A stretch of DNA of 64,000 nt, taken from NCBI RefSeq assembly GCF_007997085.1, contig NZ_VORR01000004.1, forward strand, positions 54,333-118,332, read 5' to 3'. The number at the start of each line of letters is the position of its first letter. Within the stretch, counting starts at the first letter, position 1. A program made the position numbers and the translations under genes. Under the pieces are notes generated by a model that was given only the letters and a program-made list of their open reading frames with translations, was not told the DNA's origin and ran no database searches. Positions 18,009 through 27,024 of the stretch are shown one piece after another. The stretch comes from Polaribacter sp. IC066. GTDB lineage: Bacteria; Bacteroidota; Bacteroidia; Flavobacteriales; Flavobacteriaceae.

Positions 18009-20759
18009 TTACAATTGATAACGTACTCGAAGACTTACAAATCTTGGTAAAATAAATCTTTCATTAATATTAAATGAAACAATGTTTTGATTTACAGAAA
18101 CTTCAGAGCCTGTTGCTAATAAGTTGCTACCGACTAATTCATATTCAAATTTGGCGTCTCTATCTTTTCTATACGCTAAAGTAGCATTCCAGATTTGGAA
18201 AGAATTAATAACACTGCCTTCTTGCCTCGTTTCATTATAAGAAAAATCTGATTTCACGGTTAATGAGTTCCAGATATACGCATCAAAATTAATAGACGGA
18301 ACATGACTGACTGTTTTTATATCTACTGGTCTTGCCGTGTTACTTTGGTCTACAAAATTCAAATTATAACGCAAACTAACATTGGGTGCTTTGGTAAAAT
18401 TAGTACCAATACTGGTGTTTACGCCCCTTACCAAACTTTCATTTGTATTCTCTAAAGAATTGATAAATTGATAGCTTTTATTGTACGTAAAATTACCTCC
18501 TACACTCATTCTAATCTTTTTGATTGTTTTACCAACACGCCCAAAAGCATTAAAATTTTCATTATCAAGCGGAGAGTTGATAGATGTATTGCTAGAAACC
18601 ACAGAGCCGGGCTGAAAAATAGTATTTCGGTTTACTTGATTTGCAGTTTTTCTATAACTTATTCTAGCAAAAACATTGCTTGCATTAAACAAATTAAAAC
18701 TAGAATATCTTAATGCTACATTATGAAAATTAGCATTTATTAATTCTGAATTTCCTGCAAAGAAAGAGTTATAACTATTAGCTACAATACCTCTAGCAAT
18801 TTGGTTTACATCTGTAAAATTCACTTCTTCTTTATAGGTAAACGTTAAACTTTCGCTTCTTTTAAATTGTGCAACAACTTCAAATTCTGGTAAAAACTTA
18901 ATAAACGTATCCTTAAAGGTTTCCGTACCATATTGGGTATTATTAGAATTATAAGAATGCGCAGTAAAACCTGGGGTAATTGTAAAAATACCCGCTTTTA
19001 AACGGTATCTTAACCCTGCATAAATATCTGAAAAATTATACTCGGTATCGTTTGTTATTTGAGCATCATCTATACCGTCTATGGTAGGATTTGGCACATT
19101 TGAGGTGCCTAATTGAAAGAAACGAGAATCAAAAGTTTGTGTACTTAAAATTGTACCTGCAACAAAGTTTAAATTGCTTTTTGTGTTTAAAATGTAGTAG
19201 TAATCTAATTTTGCATCTAACTGATTCGTTTTTACACGTCTGTCTTGTTCTAAATCATAAAAGGTTAAACTTCTATCTAAACCTAAAGTTTCTGCGGCAT
19301 CATCAAAACCATCTCGATCTTCTCGGTTTGCTTCCTCGTTGTTATTCGGGTCATTTTCTAGCGAAGCAATATAAAAAGGATCTTCATCTTGCAGCAAATG
19401 TTTTACTTCTAAAGCAAAAATACTTTTTTCACTTGCCGTATAAAAATAACTAAAATCTTGATTTATCGTAAACGGCGTTGAACTTTCTGATTCTGTAATA
19501 TCACTTAAAACTCTAGAGTTTACATTATCGGTTCTAAATTCGTTAGAAAAACGACCAGCAACATTATAGTTTAATTGATTGTTAAAATCTTTTTTATAGG
19601 CTGTACTAAATCGAAACAAGCCTGTATTACTTGTTTGGCTTGTTTGATTATCGACCAGATCATCTGGTGTTTCTGGGTCTACATAATCAATATTATTAAT
19701 ATTTCTTTGTCCGTTGCTATTACCAGACCAAATTAAAAAACCACTTATATCTAATTTAGGATTGGGCGAATAGCTAAAGTTTACAGCAGATAGCTTCGTT
19801 TCAATTCTATTGGCATTTCTTGCACCTGCGTTTAAAAAACCGATGCCGGCATCTGCAATGTTAATATTTGTTCCATTAGACGGACTCTGACTCTGAAAGT
19901 TACCGCCAAAACTTCTTGCATCTCTTCTGCTTATTACAACATCACCAATATTATTTACATCACCAATAACATTTATCGTGTATTTGGGAGAATAATAAAA
20001 TAATTTTGGTTGAAATAAGTACAAACCAGTATCTGGAGAATCTCCTGCGCCCGCAGTAATATCGCCAAACCAAAAGTTCTTTTTACCTTCTTTCAGTTTG
20101 ATATTAATGGCAACTCTGTTTTGATTATTTTGAACACCACTTAATTGACTTACATTAGAGTAGTTTCTTAAAACTTGAATTTTATCAACCGCATTAGACG
20201 GAATATTTTTTGAAGCTAATTTAGTATCACCACTAAAAAACTCTTTACCATCAATCATTATTTTTTCAACAACTTTTCCTTCCACTTCAATTTCACCAGC
20301 CGCATTTATTTCTACGCCGGGTAATTTTTTAAGCACGTCTTCTAGTTTACGTTCTGTTCCGTTTTTAAAAGAATCTGCATTGTAAATTATGGTATCTCCT
20401 TTTATGGTCACTGGCATTTTAGAAACAATATTTATACCCTCTAACATATTGTCTTCAAACATGGTATAATTTTTAGAAATATCTGCGCTTTTCGTTTTTA
20501 TAAACTCGCTTATTTCTTTAAAACCAACATAACTAATTTTAATATTATAGACTTTATTTTGATCTAAATCTAATTTAAAATTGCCATTAGCGTCTGTAAA
20601 GCCAAAAGAACTAATTCTTTTTGCAACCGTATCTAAAGCAATTACGTTTGCCATTTCTAAAGGCTCACCGATAGAGTCTTTGACAACTCCTCTTAAACTA
20701 ATTTGAGCAGTTGCCGCCCAAGACACCATAAAAATGGCGATGAATATTATTTTTTTCAT
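18009..20759 (-). CDS. Outer-membrane beta-barrel protein with carboxypeptidase-regulatory-like N-domain
   Basis: A 916-residue outer-membrane protein. It has a signal peptide to about residue 19 (WAATAQ), a carboxypeptidase-regulatory-like domain (about 21-105), a TonB-receptor plug-like region (about 110-225, KLEDVLKKLPGVEI and KIMIDGKEFFSGDTKL), and a long C-terminal beta-barrel region ending LRVRYQL. It matches the outer-membrane beta-barrel family often found beside GLPGLI proteins in Bacteroidota. It is the last gene of an operon with two GLPGLI proteins and is 36 bases from the nearest. The ligand is unknown. Control by the divergent two-component system is inferred from the shared operator region. 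Confidence 0.88.
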   Translation of the reverse strand: MKKIIFIAIFMVSWAATAQISLRGVVKDSIGEPLEMANVIALDTVAKRISSFGFTDANGNFKLDLDQNKVYNIKISYVGFKEISEFIKTKSADISKNYTMFEDNMLEGINIVSKMPVTIKGDTIIYNADSFKNGTERKLEDVLKKLPGVEINAAGEIEVEGKVVEKIMIDGKEFFSGDTKLASKNIPSNAVDKIQVLRNYSNVSQLSGVQNNQNRVAINIKLKEGKKNFWFGDITAGAGDSPDTGLYLFQPKLFYYSPKYTINVIGDVNNIGDVVISRRDARSFGGNFQSQSPSNGTNINIADAGIGFLNAGARNANRIETKLSAVNFSYSPNPKLDISGFLIWSGNSNGQRNINNIDYVDPETPDDLVDNQTSQTSNTGLFRFSTAYKKDFNNQLNYNVAGRFSNEFRTDNVNSRVLSDITESESSTPFTINQDFSYFYTASEKSIFALEVKHLLQDEDPFYIASLENDPNNNEEANREDRDGFDDAAETLGLDRSLTFYDLEQDRRVKTNQLDAKLDYYYILNTKSNLNFVAGTILSTQTFDSRFFQLGTSNVPNPTIDGIDDAQITNDTEYNFSDIYAGLRYRLKAGIFTITPGFTAHSYNSNNTQYGTETFKDTFIKFLPEFEVVAQFKRSESLTFTYKEEVNFTDVNQIARGIVANSYNSFFAGNSELINANFHNVALRYSSFNLFNASNVFARISYRKTANQVNRNTIFQPGSVVSSNTSINSPLDNENFNAFGRVGKTIKKIRMSVGGNFTYNKSYQFINSLENTNESLVRGVNTSIGTNFTKAPNVSLRYNLNFVDQSNTARPVDIKTVSHVPSINFDAYIWNSLTVKSDFSYNETRQEGSVINSFQIWNATLAYRKDRDAKFEYELVGSNLLATGSEVSVNQNIVSFNINERFILPRFVSLRVRYQL

Positions 20760-20795
20760 GAATGTTTTCTTATTGTTTTAGTTGACTAAGTCTTC

Positions 20796-21608
20796 TTAAC
20801 TTCTACCTCTACCTCTACTCTGAAAACGTTCTTTCATTTCTTCGGTTTTTACTTTAATAATTTTATTGTATTCTTCTCTAGAAACTTCCTTTCCTTTTGT
20901 TGGTTTCTTTATTTCGATTTCATTTTCTGGATTAATCACTAATTCTGTGCACAACATCGTTGTTCTACCTGCGTTTATTTCTAAAATTAAACCTGGCAAA
21001 CCCCAATGTTCAGCTGGTCCAGCACTTACAGGAATTTGCGGAGAATACCATGCCGTAATTAGTAAGGTTTTTACATCTTCTTCTTTTACTTTTGTTGAAT
21101 CTTTGGCTTTGTTTGCTCCTCTACCAAACATACTTCCCCAATCGATGCTCGTGTCTTCTTTTACCATTGTAGCTTTGTAGCAAGTATAGTTTCCTATTTT
21201 TTTAGTTTCTGTGCCCATTTCCCATTGTGGCATCTCCATTTCTTCGGTAACTAAAAAACGTTTGCTAAACATTTCTACATCTTCAATCATTTCTTTATCG
21301 CCTACATTTTTATAAGTAGAACCTTGCCCGTTGCTTATTGCCCAACTTGGTCCAGAAGAACCCGGAGCTTCTAATTTCACGTTTTCTTTAAACGTACTTT
21401 CTGTTTTATTAAACGTTAAGGTGTACGTTTTTTCTAAAACGTTTTTAAAACGAGCCATCATCTGCTTCTTTTGCTGTTCTGGCATTTTATCAAACCTACT
21501 CATGTCCATGGTTCTTTTAGACATATACGTGGCTTTTCCTTGAAAATCTTTCTGCGCAAAAGTACTAATTGTAACAAATGCGAGAAATAGTGTAAAAATT
21601 GGTTTCAT
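20796..21608 (-). CDS. GLPGLI family exported protein
   Basis: A 270-residue exported protein with a signal peptide (to about residue 18, STFAQ) and the family-naming motif in WGLPGLILEIN (about residue 205). The fold is thought to be periplasmic or outer-membrane-associated; its function is not established. The C-terminus ends in an arginine/glycine-rich tail (SRGRGRS). It has its own -7 box 20 bases upstream but also sits in the operon below a GLPGLI paralogue. The neighbouring beta-barrel gene is the usual partner in this phylum. Confidence 0.92.
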   Translation of the reverse strand: MKPIFTLFLAFVTISTFAQKDFQGKATYMSKRTMDMSRFDKMPEQQKKQMMARFKNVLEKTYTLTFNKTESTFKENVKLEAPGSSGPSWAISNGQGSTYKNVGDKEMIEDVEMFSKRFLVTEEMEMPQWEMGTETKKIGNYTCYKATMVKEDTSIDWGSMFGRGANKAKDSTKVKEEDVKTLLITAWYSPQIPVSAGPAEHWGLPGLILEINAGRTTMLCTELVINPENEIEIKKPTKGKEVSREEYNKIIKVKTEEMKERFQSRGRGRS

Positions 21609-21628
21609 AAGTTTTATTTTAGTTGGGA

Positions 21629-21636
21629 CAAAATTA
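21629..21636 (-). promoter_or_regulatory. Candidate -7 box upstream of the second GLPGLI gene
   Basis: TAATTTTG on the minus strand matches TAnnTTTG, 20 bases before the ATG at 21608. It lies in a 108-base gap inside the operon and could be an internal promoter. No exact -33 TTTG. Confidence 0.45.
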
Positions 21637-21716
21637 TCTTTTAAATATTCTTTAAGACTTAAAAAAAACTTAAAAGTTTAATGACTTGAACTAACTTTAA
21701 CGCAAAACCTCCCAAT

Positions 21717-22565
21717 TTAACCTCCTATTTTAATGTTAACGCCATTTCCTAGGTCCAAACCGTTTCTTCCTTTAAATTTTTCCATCATTTCATCTGATTT
21801 TTCTTTTTGAATTTTTAAATACTTTTTTTGAGAAACCACTTTTCCTTTTTTAGGTTCTTGGATTGTAATTTTTACTGAAGGATTTAAAGTAATTTCTGTA
21901 CACACAATTAATTTTTTACCGTCGTTAATTTCTAATATCAAACCCGGTAATCCTTGATAATTTGCCGGACCATTGTTCATCGCAACCTGAAGTGTATACC
22001 AAGCGGTAGTAACAATTGTCTCTTTTTTTATTTCTTTTAGCAACACACCATCTTTCATTGTGGTGTTCGTATTTTCTACTTCTTTAGTAAAAGTGGCTTT
22101 GTAGCACGTATAGTTCCCAATATTCTTGGTTTCAGACGATAATTCCCATTCAAAATCTTTTAAAGTATCTTTTACTAAAAAACGTTTTCCTTGAATTTCT
22201 GTTTGATTAGAAAATCTATTTTCTCTTATATTTTTATAATAAATACTACCACTACCCGATCCTCCAAAAGAAAATACACCAATTTTATTGCCCGCTTGTG
22301 GGTTTGGCGCCTGCAGTTGTTCGTCTTCTTTATAGGTAGATGAATTTTTATCAAACTCTAAAATAAACGTTTTTTGATTCATTTTTTGCAAACGCTTTTT
22401 CAACTCTTCTTGCATTTTATCGTCAATACCTTTTTGATCTTTACCAAATTTAATCGTAGATTTTGAACTTGTCTTATAAATCGCTTTCCCTGTAAATTCT
22501 TGCGCATTTACTGCGCTTACAAATAAAAATACCACCGTTGTAATAATTGTTATAATCGTTTTCAT
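21717..22565 (-). CDS. GLPGLI family exported protein (paralogue)
   Basis: A 282-residue exported protein with a signal peptide to about residue 21 (SAVNAQ) and the motif YQGLPGLILEIN at about residue 205. It shares the layout of the following GLPGLI gene, including the KNIGNYTCYKATF and ITLNP segments, so the two arose by tandem duplication. It starts 6 bases after the stop of a small exported protein and is probably co-transcribed with it. The two paralogues differ in their C-terminal tails. Confidence 0.92.
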   Translation of the reverse strand: MKTIITIITTVVFLFVSAVNAQEFTGKAIYKTSSKSTIKFGKDQKGIDDKMQEELKKRLQKMNQKTFILEFDKNSSTYKEDEQLQAPNPQAGNKIGVFSFGGSGSGSIYYKNIRENRFSNQTEIQGKRFLVKDTLKDFEWELSSETKNIGNYTCYKATFTKEVENTNTTMKDGVLLKEIKKETIVTTAWYTLQVAMNNGPANYQGLPGLILEINDGKKLIVCTEITLNPSVKITIQEPKKGKVVSQKKYLKIQKEKSDEMMEKFKGRNGLDLGNGVNIKIGG

Positions 22566-22571
22566 GCCTTA

Positions 22572-22934
22572 TTAATTTTTATATTTTTTAGAAATTTTAA
22601 TTAATGATTTCACTTTTTTCTTTGCACTTTCAATTAAAGAATCGATATTTATTTTCTGATCAGAAACCGTAATCGATCCTTTAAATTTATATTTAGATGC
22701 TTCTAAATCTACTTCAAAACTGATGGCTATTTTTTCTTGTGGCTTATTCGTTTCAAAAATACTTTGTACATCATCCCATTGAATATTTTCTAAATCTTTT
22801 ATAGAATTTACACTATATTTTATCGAAGTAACTTTTGCTTCTATATTCTTTGAAGATGCTACAGCTGTTTTTTCTTCTTGGCCACAAATAATTATAGAAG
22901 TAGTAAGTAATAGTAAGGTTAGCAATTTTTTCAT
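22572..22934 (-). CDS. Small exported protein of unknown function
   Basis: A 120-residue protein with a clear signal peptide (MKKLLTLLLL..., cleavage near CGQE at residues 17-20). The Cys17 position is not a good lipobox (IIIC), so signal peptidase I cleavage is more likely. The mature part is short, charged and ends in a lysine-rich segment (KKVKSLIKISKKYKN). No family recognised. As first gene of the GLPGLI/beta-barrel operon it sits next to the three-repeat operator, so it is the gene most directly under that control. Confidence 0.78.
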   Translation of the reverse strand: MKKLLTLLLLTTSIIICGQEEKTAVASSKNIEAKVTSIKYSVNSIKDLENIQWDDVQSIFETNKPQEKIAISFEVDLEASKYKFKGSITVSDQKINIDSLIESAKKKVKSLIKISKKYKN

Positions 22935-22960
22935 AAGTTTGGCTATTCATTTTTTCATTA

Positions 22961-22968
22961 CAAAGATG
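22961..22968 (-). promoter_or_regulatory. Candidate -7 box of the GLPGLI operon
   Basis: CATCTTTG on the minus strand is one mismatch from TAnnTTTG, 26 bases before the ATG at 22934. The repeats at 22991-23020 would then sit about 36 to 66 bases upstream of the transcription start. Confidence 0.4.
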
Positions 22969-22990
22969 CCCAAGTGCACCTAGCTTTATA

Positions 22991-23020
22991 GTTAACGAGT
23001 GTTAACGAATGTTAACCGAA
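22991..23020. promoter_or_regulatory. Three tandem 10-bp direct repeats, probable OmpR-type regulator site
   Basis: GTTAACGAGT, GTTAACGAAT and GTTAACCGAA follow one another without a gap, so the GTTAAC core recurs exactly every 10 bp on one face of the helix. Direct repeats of 10-11 bp are the standard target of OmpR/PhoB-type response regulators, and such a regulator is encoded in the divergent operon. The site is midway between the -7 boxes of the two divergent operons, about 36-66 bases from each predicted start, a position suited to activation of both. The assignment to that regulator is inference. Confidence 0.7.
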
Positions 23021-23042
23021 TCGTTTTGTGGTTTTTACAAAC

Positions 23043-23050
23043 TATATTTG
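23043..23050 (+). promoter_or_regulatory. -7 box of the histidine kinase gene
   Basis: TATATTTG matches TAnnTTTG exactly. It ends 4 bases before the ATG at 23055, which would place the transcription start at or next to the start codon. Confidence 0.5.
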
Positions 23051-23054
23051 TGGC

Positions 23055-24620
23055 ATGAATACCAAAAAATATACATGGATTTTCTATTTAATCTCTTTAA
23101 CAATTGTCGCTACAATTGGAATTCAACTTTATTGGAATTATAAGAATTACGAGGAAAATAAAAGACAAGTAACTAATGAGATTCAGTTAAGTTTAGACAA
23201 TGCTATAGAAGAATACTTTGCCAAATTAGCAAAGGAAGAATTTACAACAATCATTAACCTTAATGAAGGTAAAGTAAAAACTTTATCAAATAACAAAATA
23301 AAATTCGATTCAATTTTTAAGAATTCTCCAAACTTCAAGAAAATAAAGTCTTTCATTAAAAAAGATACTTTAAATAAAGAACCTGAATTTCAAATTACCA
23401 ATATTTCTTTCACTTCGGATGATTCATTAGACGCAAAAAAAACAGATTCTATTATAAGAAGTATGGCAAAAGGGATGTCATCAGAACAAAAAAAGTCAAA
23501 GCAAAAAAGTACCGACAACCTATCTAATAATTTTAAATATTTTAGTGGAAAAAAATCTGCTGATAGTTTAAAATTGATAAAATACTTAAACCCTATTTTT
23601 CTATCGGTGGCCTCTAATTCTATCGAGTATCACCAACTAGACTCTTTGCTAAAAAATCAATTAAATAAAAAAAACATTCCATTACAATTTGTATTCAATC
23701 ATTTAAAGAAAGACACTATTTTCTATACGTCTAATGATTCGTTAATTTCTAAAAACTTATCTAAATGTATTACCTCGAAATCTACCTATTTAAAAAAAGA
23801 TGAAAAATTTAAACTATTGTATAACATTTCAAATACTGAAGCAATAAAAAGAAGTTCTTTTGGTATTTTTTTATCTCTTTTATTATCATTAGCAGTAATT
23901 TCTAGTTTGTTTTATTTACTAAAAATCATCAATCAACAAAAAGCATTAGCCGCTATAAAAAACGATTTAATTAGCAATATTACCCACGAGTTTAAAACAC
24001 CAATAGCCACCGTTTCTGCAGCTATTGAAGCCATCGAAAATTTTAATATTTTAGACGATAAGGAAAAAACCAAAAAATATTTAGCAATGTCTTCCTTTCA
24101 AATCAAGAAATTGCATCAAATGGTAGAAAAATTATTAGAGACTGCCACCTTAGATAGCGAGCAATTATTATTAAAAAAAGAAACCGTTGACGTTGTCGAA
24201 ATAGCAGAAAGACTGGTTATAAAACATCAATTATTAGCTAGTACAAAAGAGCTTTTATTTTCATCAAACTTAAAACCTATTTATTGTAAGGTTGATGTTT
24301 TTCATTTTGAAAACGTGATTTCTAATTTAATTGATAATGCCGTGAAATATGGCGGAGATCAAATACAAATTAATATCAACTCCATTTTAAAATCAACAGA
24401 AATTATAATTGCAGATAATGGTTCTGGCATTGAAAAAAATGAGCAAGAAAAGATTTTCGATCAATTTTACCGCATTCCTAAAGGAAACACCCATGATGTA
24501 AAAGGATTCGGAATTGGTTTGTATTACAGTAAAAAAATCATAGAAAAACATGCAGGAAGCCTTTCACTTTCTTCGGATAAAAAACAAACTCTCTTTAAAA
24601 TAACGATGCCTAATGAATAA
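23055..24620 (+). CDS. Sensor histidine kinase (RprX-like)
   Basis: A membrane-bound sensor kinase of about 521 residues. An N-terminal membrane segment (YTWIFYLISLTIVATIGIQL) and a second near residue 280 (SFGIFLSLLLSLAVISSLF) frame a periplasmic sensor domain of unknown specificity. The cytoplasmic part has an H-box (ITHEFKTPIATV, His near residue 311) and an ATP-binding domain with NLIDNAVKYG, ADNGSGI and GFGIGLYY. The ATG at 23055 is preferred over an in-frame GTG at 23028, which lies in the promoter. The response regulator gene overlaps the end by 8 bases. The pair resembles RprXY of Bacteroides. Confidence 0.9.
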   Translation: MNTKKYTWIFYLISLTIVATIGIQLYWNYKNYEENKRQVTNEIQLSLDNAIEEYFAKLAKEEFTTIINLNEGKVKTLSNNKIKFDSIFKNSPNFKKIKSFIKKDTLNKEPEFQITNISFTSDDSLDAKKTDSIIRSMAKGMSSEQKKSKQKSTDNLSNNFKYFSGKKSADSLKLIKYLNPIFLSVASNSIEYHQLDSLLKNQLNKKNIPLQFVFNHLKKDTIFYTSNDSLISKNLSKCITSKSTYLKKDEKFKLLYNISNTEAIKRSSFGIFLSLLLSLAVISSLFYLLKIINQQKALAAIKNDLISNITHEFKTPIATVSAAIEAIENFNILDDKEKTKKYLAMSSFQIKKLHQMVEKLLETATLDSEQLLLKKETVDVVEIAERLVIKHQLLASTKELLFSSNLKPIYCKVDVFHFENVISNLIDNAVKYGGDQIQININSILKSTEIIIADNGSGIEKNEQEKIFDQFYRIPKGNTHDVKGFGIGLYYSKKIIEKHAGSLSLSSDKKQTLFKITMPNE

Positions 24621-25290
24621 AATAAAAGTATTGTTAGCAGAAGATGAGGCTAGTTTAGGGATGATTGTAAAAGAGAGTTTAGAATCTAGAGATTTTATTG
24701 TTTTTCATGCCCAAAATGGTGAAGAAGCTTTACAGGTGTATCAAACAGAAAAACCCGATATTTTGGTATTAGATGTAATGATGCCCCTAAAAGATGGTTT
24801 TACTGTAGCCAAAGAAATACGATTAGAAAACAAAAGCATTCCGATTATTTTTCTCACAGCAAAATCACAAACTTCTGATGTTTTACAGGGTTTTAAACAT
24901 GGTGGAAACGACTATTTAAAAAAACCTTTTTCTATGGAAGAATTAATTATTAGAATACAAGCTTTACTGCAAAGAATTGAGCTTAAAACAACGGTAGATT
25001 TCATAAAAATTGGAGACTACGCCTTTAATTACACCAAACAAACATTGCGCTATTTTGATGTTCTAGAAACCCTAACACACCGAGAAGCGCAGCTACTTTT
25101 TTATCTCTTTGAGAACAAAAATGAAGTACTCGATAGAACCTTTATTTTAAACAAGTTATGGGGCAATGACGATTTCTTTACCACAAGAAGTATGGACGTA
25201 TTTATAAGCAAATTAAGAAAAAAATTAAAAAAGGATCACAACATTCAAATTTTAAATGTGAGAGGTTTCGGATATAAATTAATCTGTTAG
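24613..25290 (+). CDS. OmpR-family response regulator (RprY-like)
   Basis: A 225-residue regulator. The receiver domain has the acidic pair Glu10/Asp11, the phospho-acceptor Asp54 in LVLDVMMP and a conserved Lys in KKPFS. The winged-helix output domain (about 125-225) contains LTHREAQLLFYLFENKNEVL and TRSMDVFISKLRKKLK, a pattern very like Bacteroides RprY. It overlaps its kinase by 8 bases. It probably binds the three GTTAAC repeats at 22991-23020, thereby controlling its own operon and the divergent GLPGLI/beta-barrel operon, consistent with an envelope-sensing role. That control is inference. Confidence 0.92.
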   Translation: MNKIKVLLAEDEASLGMIVKESLESRDFIVFHAQNGEEALQVYQTEKPDILVLDVMMPLKDGFTVAKEIRLENKSIPIIFLTAKSQTSDVLQGFKHGGNDYLKKPFSMEELIIRIQALLQRIELKTTVDFIKIGDYAFNYTKQTLRYFDVLETLTHREAQLLFYLFENKNEVLDRTFILNKLWGNDDFFTTRSMDVFISKLRKKLKKDHNIQILNVRGFGYKLIC

Positions 25291-25353
25291 TAATTGATAC
25301 ATTATAATTTTTAGTACTTTAGCATCTCTTTTTAATTTAAAGATTTTAAATAT

Positions 25354-25968
25354 ATGCACGTAGCAATTGCAGGTAATATTGGTGCTGGTAAAACCACACT
25401 AACAAAACTTTTAGCCAAACATTACAAATGGAAACCGCATTACGAATCTGTTGATAAAAATCCTTATTTAGATGATTTTTATGCAGAAATGGAACGTTGG
25501 TCTTTTAATTTACAGGTTTATTTTTTAAACAGTCGTTTTCGTCAGATACTAGAGTTAAGAGAGTCTGGTAAAAATATAATTCAAGATAGAACAATTTATG
25601 AGGATGCTCATATTTTTGCGCCAAACTTGCATGCTATGGGTTTAATGACCAATAGAGATTTTGGCAACTACACGTCTCTTTTCGATTTGATGGAAAATTT
25701 AGTAACACCGCCAGATTTGTTAATTTATTTAAGAGCAGACATCACAACTTTAGTTGGTCAAATACACAAAAGAGGCAGAGAATTTGAAAACTCTATAAGT
25801 ATCGATTATTTAAGCCGATTAAATGAACGTTATGAAGCTTGGATTTCTACCTATTCAAAAGGAAAATTATTAGTAATTGATGTTGATAATTTAGATTTTG
25901 TGACCAATCAAGAAGATTTAGGACACGTAATTGACAGAATAGATGCACAAATTAATGGCCTCTTTTAA
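25354..25968 (+). CDS. Deoxynucleoside kinase
   Basis: A 204-residue cytoplasmic kinase of the deoxyguanosine/deoxyadenosine kinase family. It has the P-loop GNIGAGKTT at 7-15, the DRTIYEDAHIF motif (about 79-89), whose Asp-Arg contacts the substrate, and the lid motif KRGREFE (about 138-144). It phosphorylates deoxynucleosides for salvage into dNTPs; base preference is not readable. The gene starts 63 bases after the response regulator stop and ends at a strong terminator, so it may be partly co-transcribed with the two-component genes. Confidence 0.92.
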   Translation: MHVAIAGNIGAGKTTLTKLLAKHYKWKPHYESVDKNPYLDDFYAEMERWSFNLQVYFLNSRFRQILELRESGKNIIQDRTIYEDAHIFAPNLHAMGLMTNRDFGNYTSLFDLMENLVTPPDLLIYLRADITTLVGQIHKRGREFENSISIDYLSRLNERYEAWISTYSKGKLLVIDVDNLDFVTNQEDLGHVIDRIDAQINGLF

Positions 25969-25991
25969 AATTTAAAAACTCTTATAAAAGT

Positions 25992-26023
25992 AAAGAGACC
26001 GCTAGATGCGGTCTCTTTTTTTT
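25992..26023 (+). terminator. Rho-independent terminator after the deoxynucleoside kinase gene
   Basis: Perfect stem AAAGAGACCGC / GCGGTCTCTTT with loop TAGAT, followed by a run of eight or more Ts. Confidence 0.95.
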
Positions 26024-26836
26024 GTGATTAAAAATCACTCATGATAGATAGTCCCCCAACTTTCTATCAGATTTTAAGTATTAAACTCCATTTAACACTT
26101 CAATATTTTAATGTAAGATTTTTAGAATCTTACTTGCACTACTTTCTATTCTTTACACTAAAGCCAGCTATATTTTTAATCTTAAACGCATTTCTAAATT
26201 AATAAAACGAATTTTTTAATTAAGTTAAAAAAATAATTTATAGAAAACTAAATCGCTGTGTTTCAATTTTTTCTGAAATTAAACTGAAAAATGTTAAATT
26301 CCATTATTTTTCCACGCAAATATAACTGATAAATTAGTAGTAATCAAATCTATCTTGCTTCTTGTTCTATTTAATTCAATTTTCCTTGCCTTCTTAGCCA
26401 TTCGTTCCTGAATTTTTAAATTAAAAAAAGTAATTCAAGTTAATTTTAAGAGTTAAAAACTCTTAAAAAAACAACTTATACAGCCCCGTTATTGCTTATT
26501 TACTAAAAACATAAGCAACAAACACCATAATTAGCTTACCACATCTATTCATAAAGAACTCAATAAGTACATCGTATTTAAATCATTTAATACTGAACAA
26601 TCTCGAAGCAGCGCTATCGAGCTATCAAAAAGTAATATCCGTTTAATATTTTTACGCAAAACGTTTGGGTATTAAACCCAAGATCTCACTAAATACTGAA
26701 ACAAGCCTGCCTGCCAGACAGTCAGACTCAAGTTACAATTTTAAATTCAGAGCCTCGCTATTTTTCAAAATTGAGTATCACTAATATCACTATCAAAATT
26801 AACATATAGTGCATTCAAACTTATAACACTCTTTGT
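26024..26836. other. Gene-free, hairpin-rich intergenic stretch
   Basis: About 810 bases without a convincing gene. It holds an inverted repeat at 26113-26133 (GTAAGATT / AATCTTAC, five-base loop, no U tract), the 35-bp interspersed repeat at 26594, and the hairpin TTGGGT / ACCCAA at 26665-26681. A short TGATAGA / TTCTATCA inverted repeat lies near 26041-26068. Base composition and stop density suggest decayed or non-coding DNA rather than undetected genes. Confidence 0.5.
26594..26628. repeat. 35-bp interspersed repeat, copy A
   Basis: Matches 28820-28854 at 30 of 35 positions by hand alignment. Both copies contain an inner CTCGA / TCGAG inverted pair and end in ATCAA. A second hairpin follows downstream in both cases. 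Confidence 0.65.
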
Positions 26837-27017
26837 TTAATTAATAAGATTCTTACAATCTCCTTTAAAAAAATAACTTACAGTGTTTGGCTTTTTCAAC
26901 CAAAATAAATCAGTAATATCTATGGTAAAGTTCATCAAATTAATATCGTTTAGAACTTGCTGTTTTAAAGCTCTTGGCACTTCATGATGGTATTTTATTT
27001 TTTTAAAAGGATTACAT
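26837..27017 (-). pseudogene. Decayed small gene that followed the ECF sigma factor
   Basis: A minus-strand frame of about 58 codons from 27012 down to a TAA at 26837-26839 reads as a normal protein (NPFKKIKYHHEVPRAL near its start, DITDLFWLKKPNT further on), but its only plausible ATG (27017-27015) is out of phase by one base and is followed at once by a stop. It starts 8 bases after the restored end of the ECF sigma gene, so it was probably its co-transcribed partner. From memory, small proteins of this type follow such sigma factors in flavobacteria; an anti-sigma-like role is possible but unproven. One indel would restore it. Confidence 0.6.
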
Positions 27018-27024
27018 ATATTTA

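Noticed and set aside
22991..23020. Start of a CRISPR array or an iteron origin
   Set aside because: Only three 10-bp units with no spacers, no cas or rep genes, and a position between divergent promoters that fits a regulator site.
23028..23054. GTG start for the histidine kinase
   Set aside because: The nine extra codons overlap the -7 box and add no recognisable sequence.
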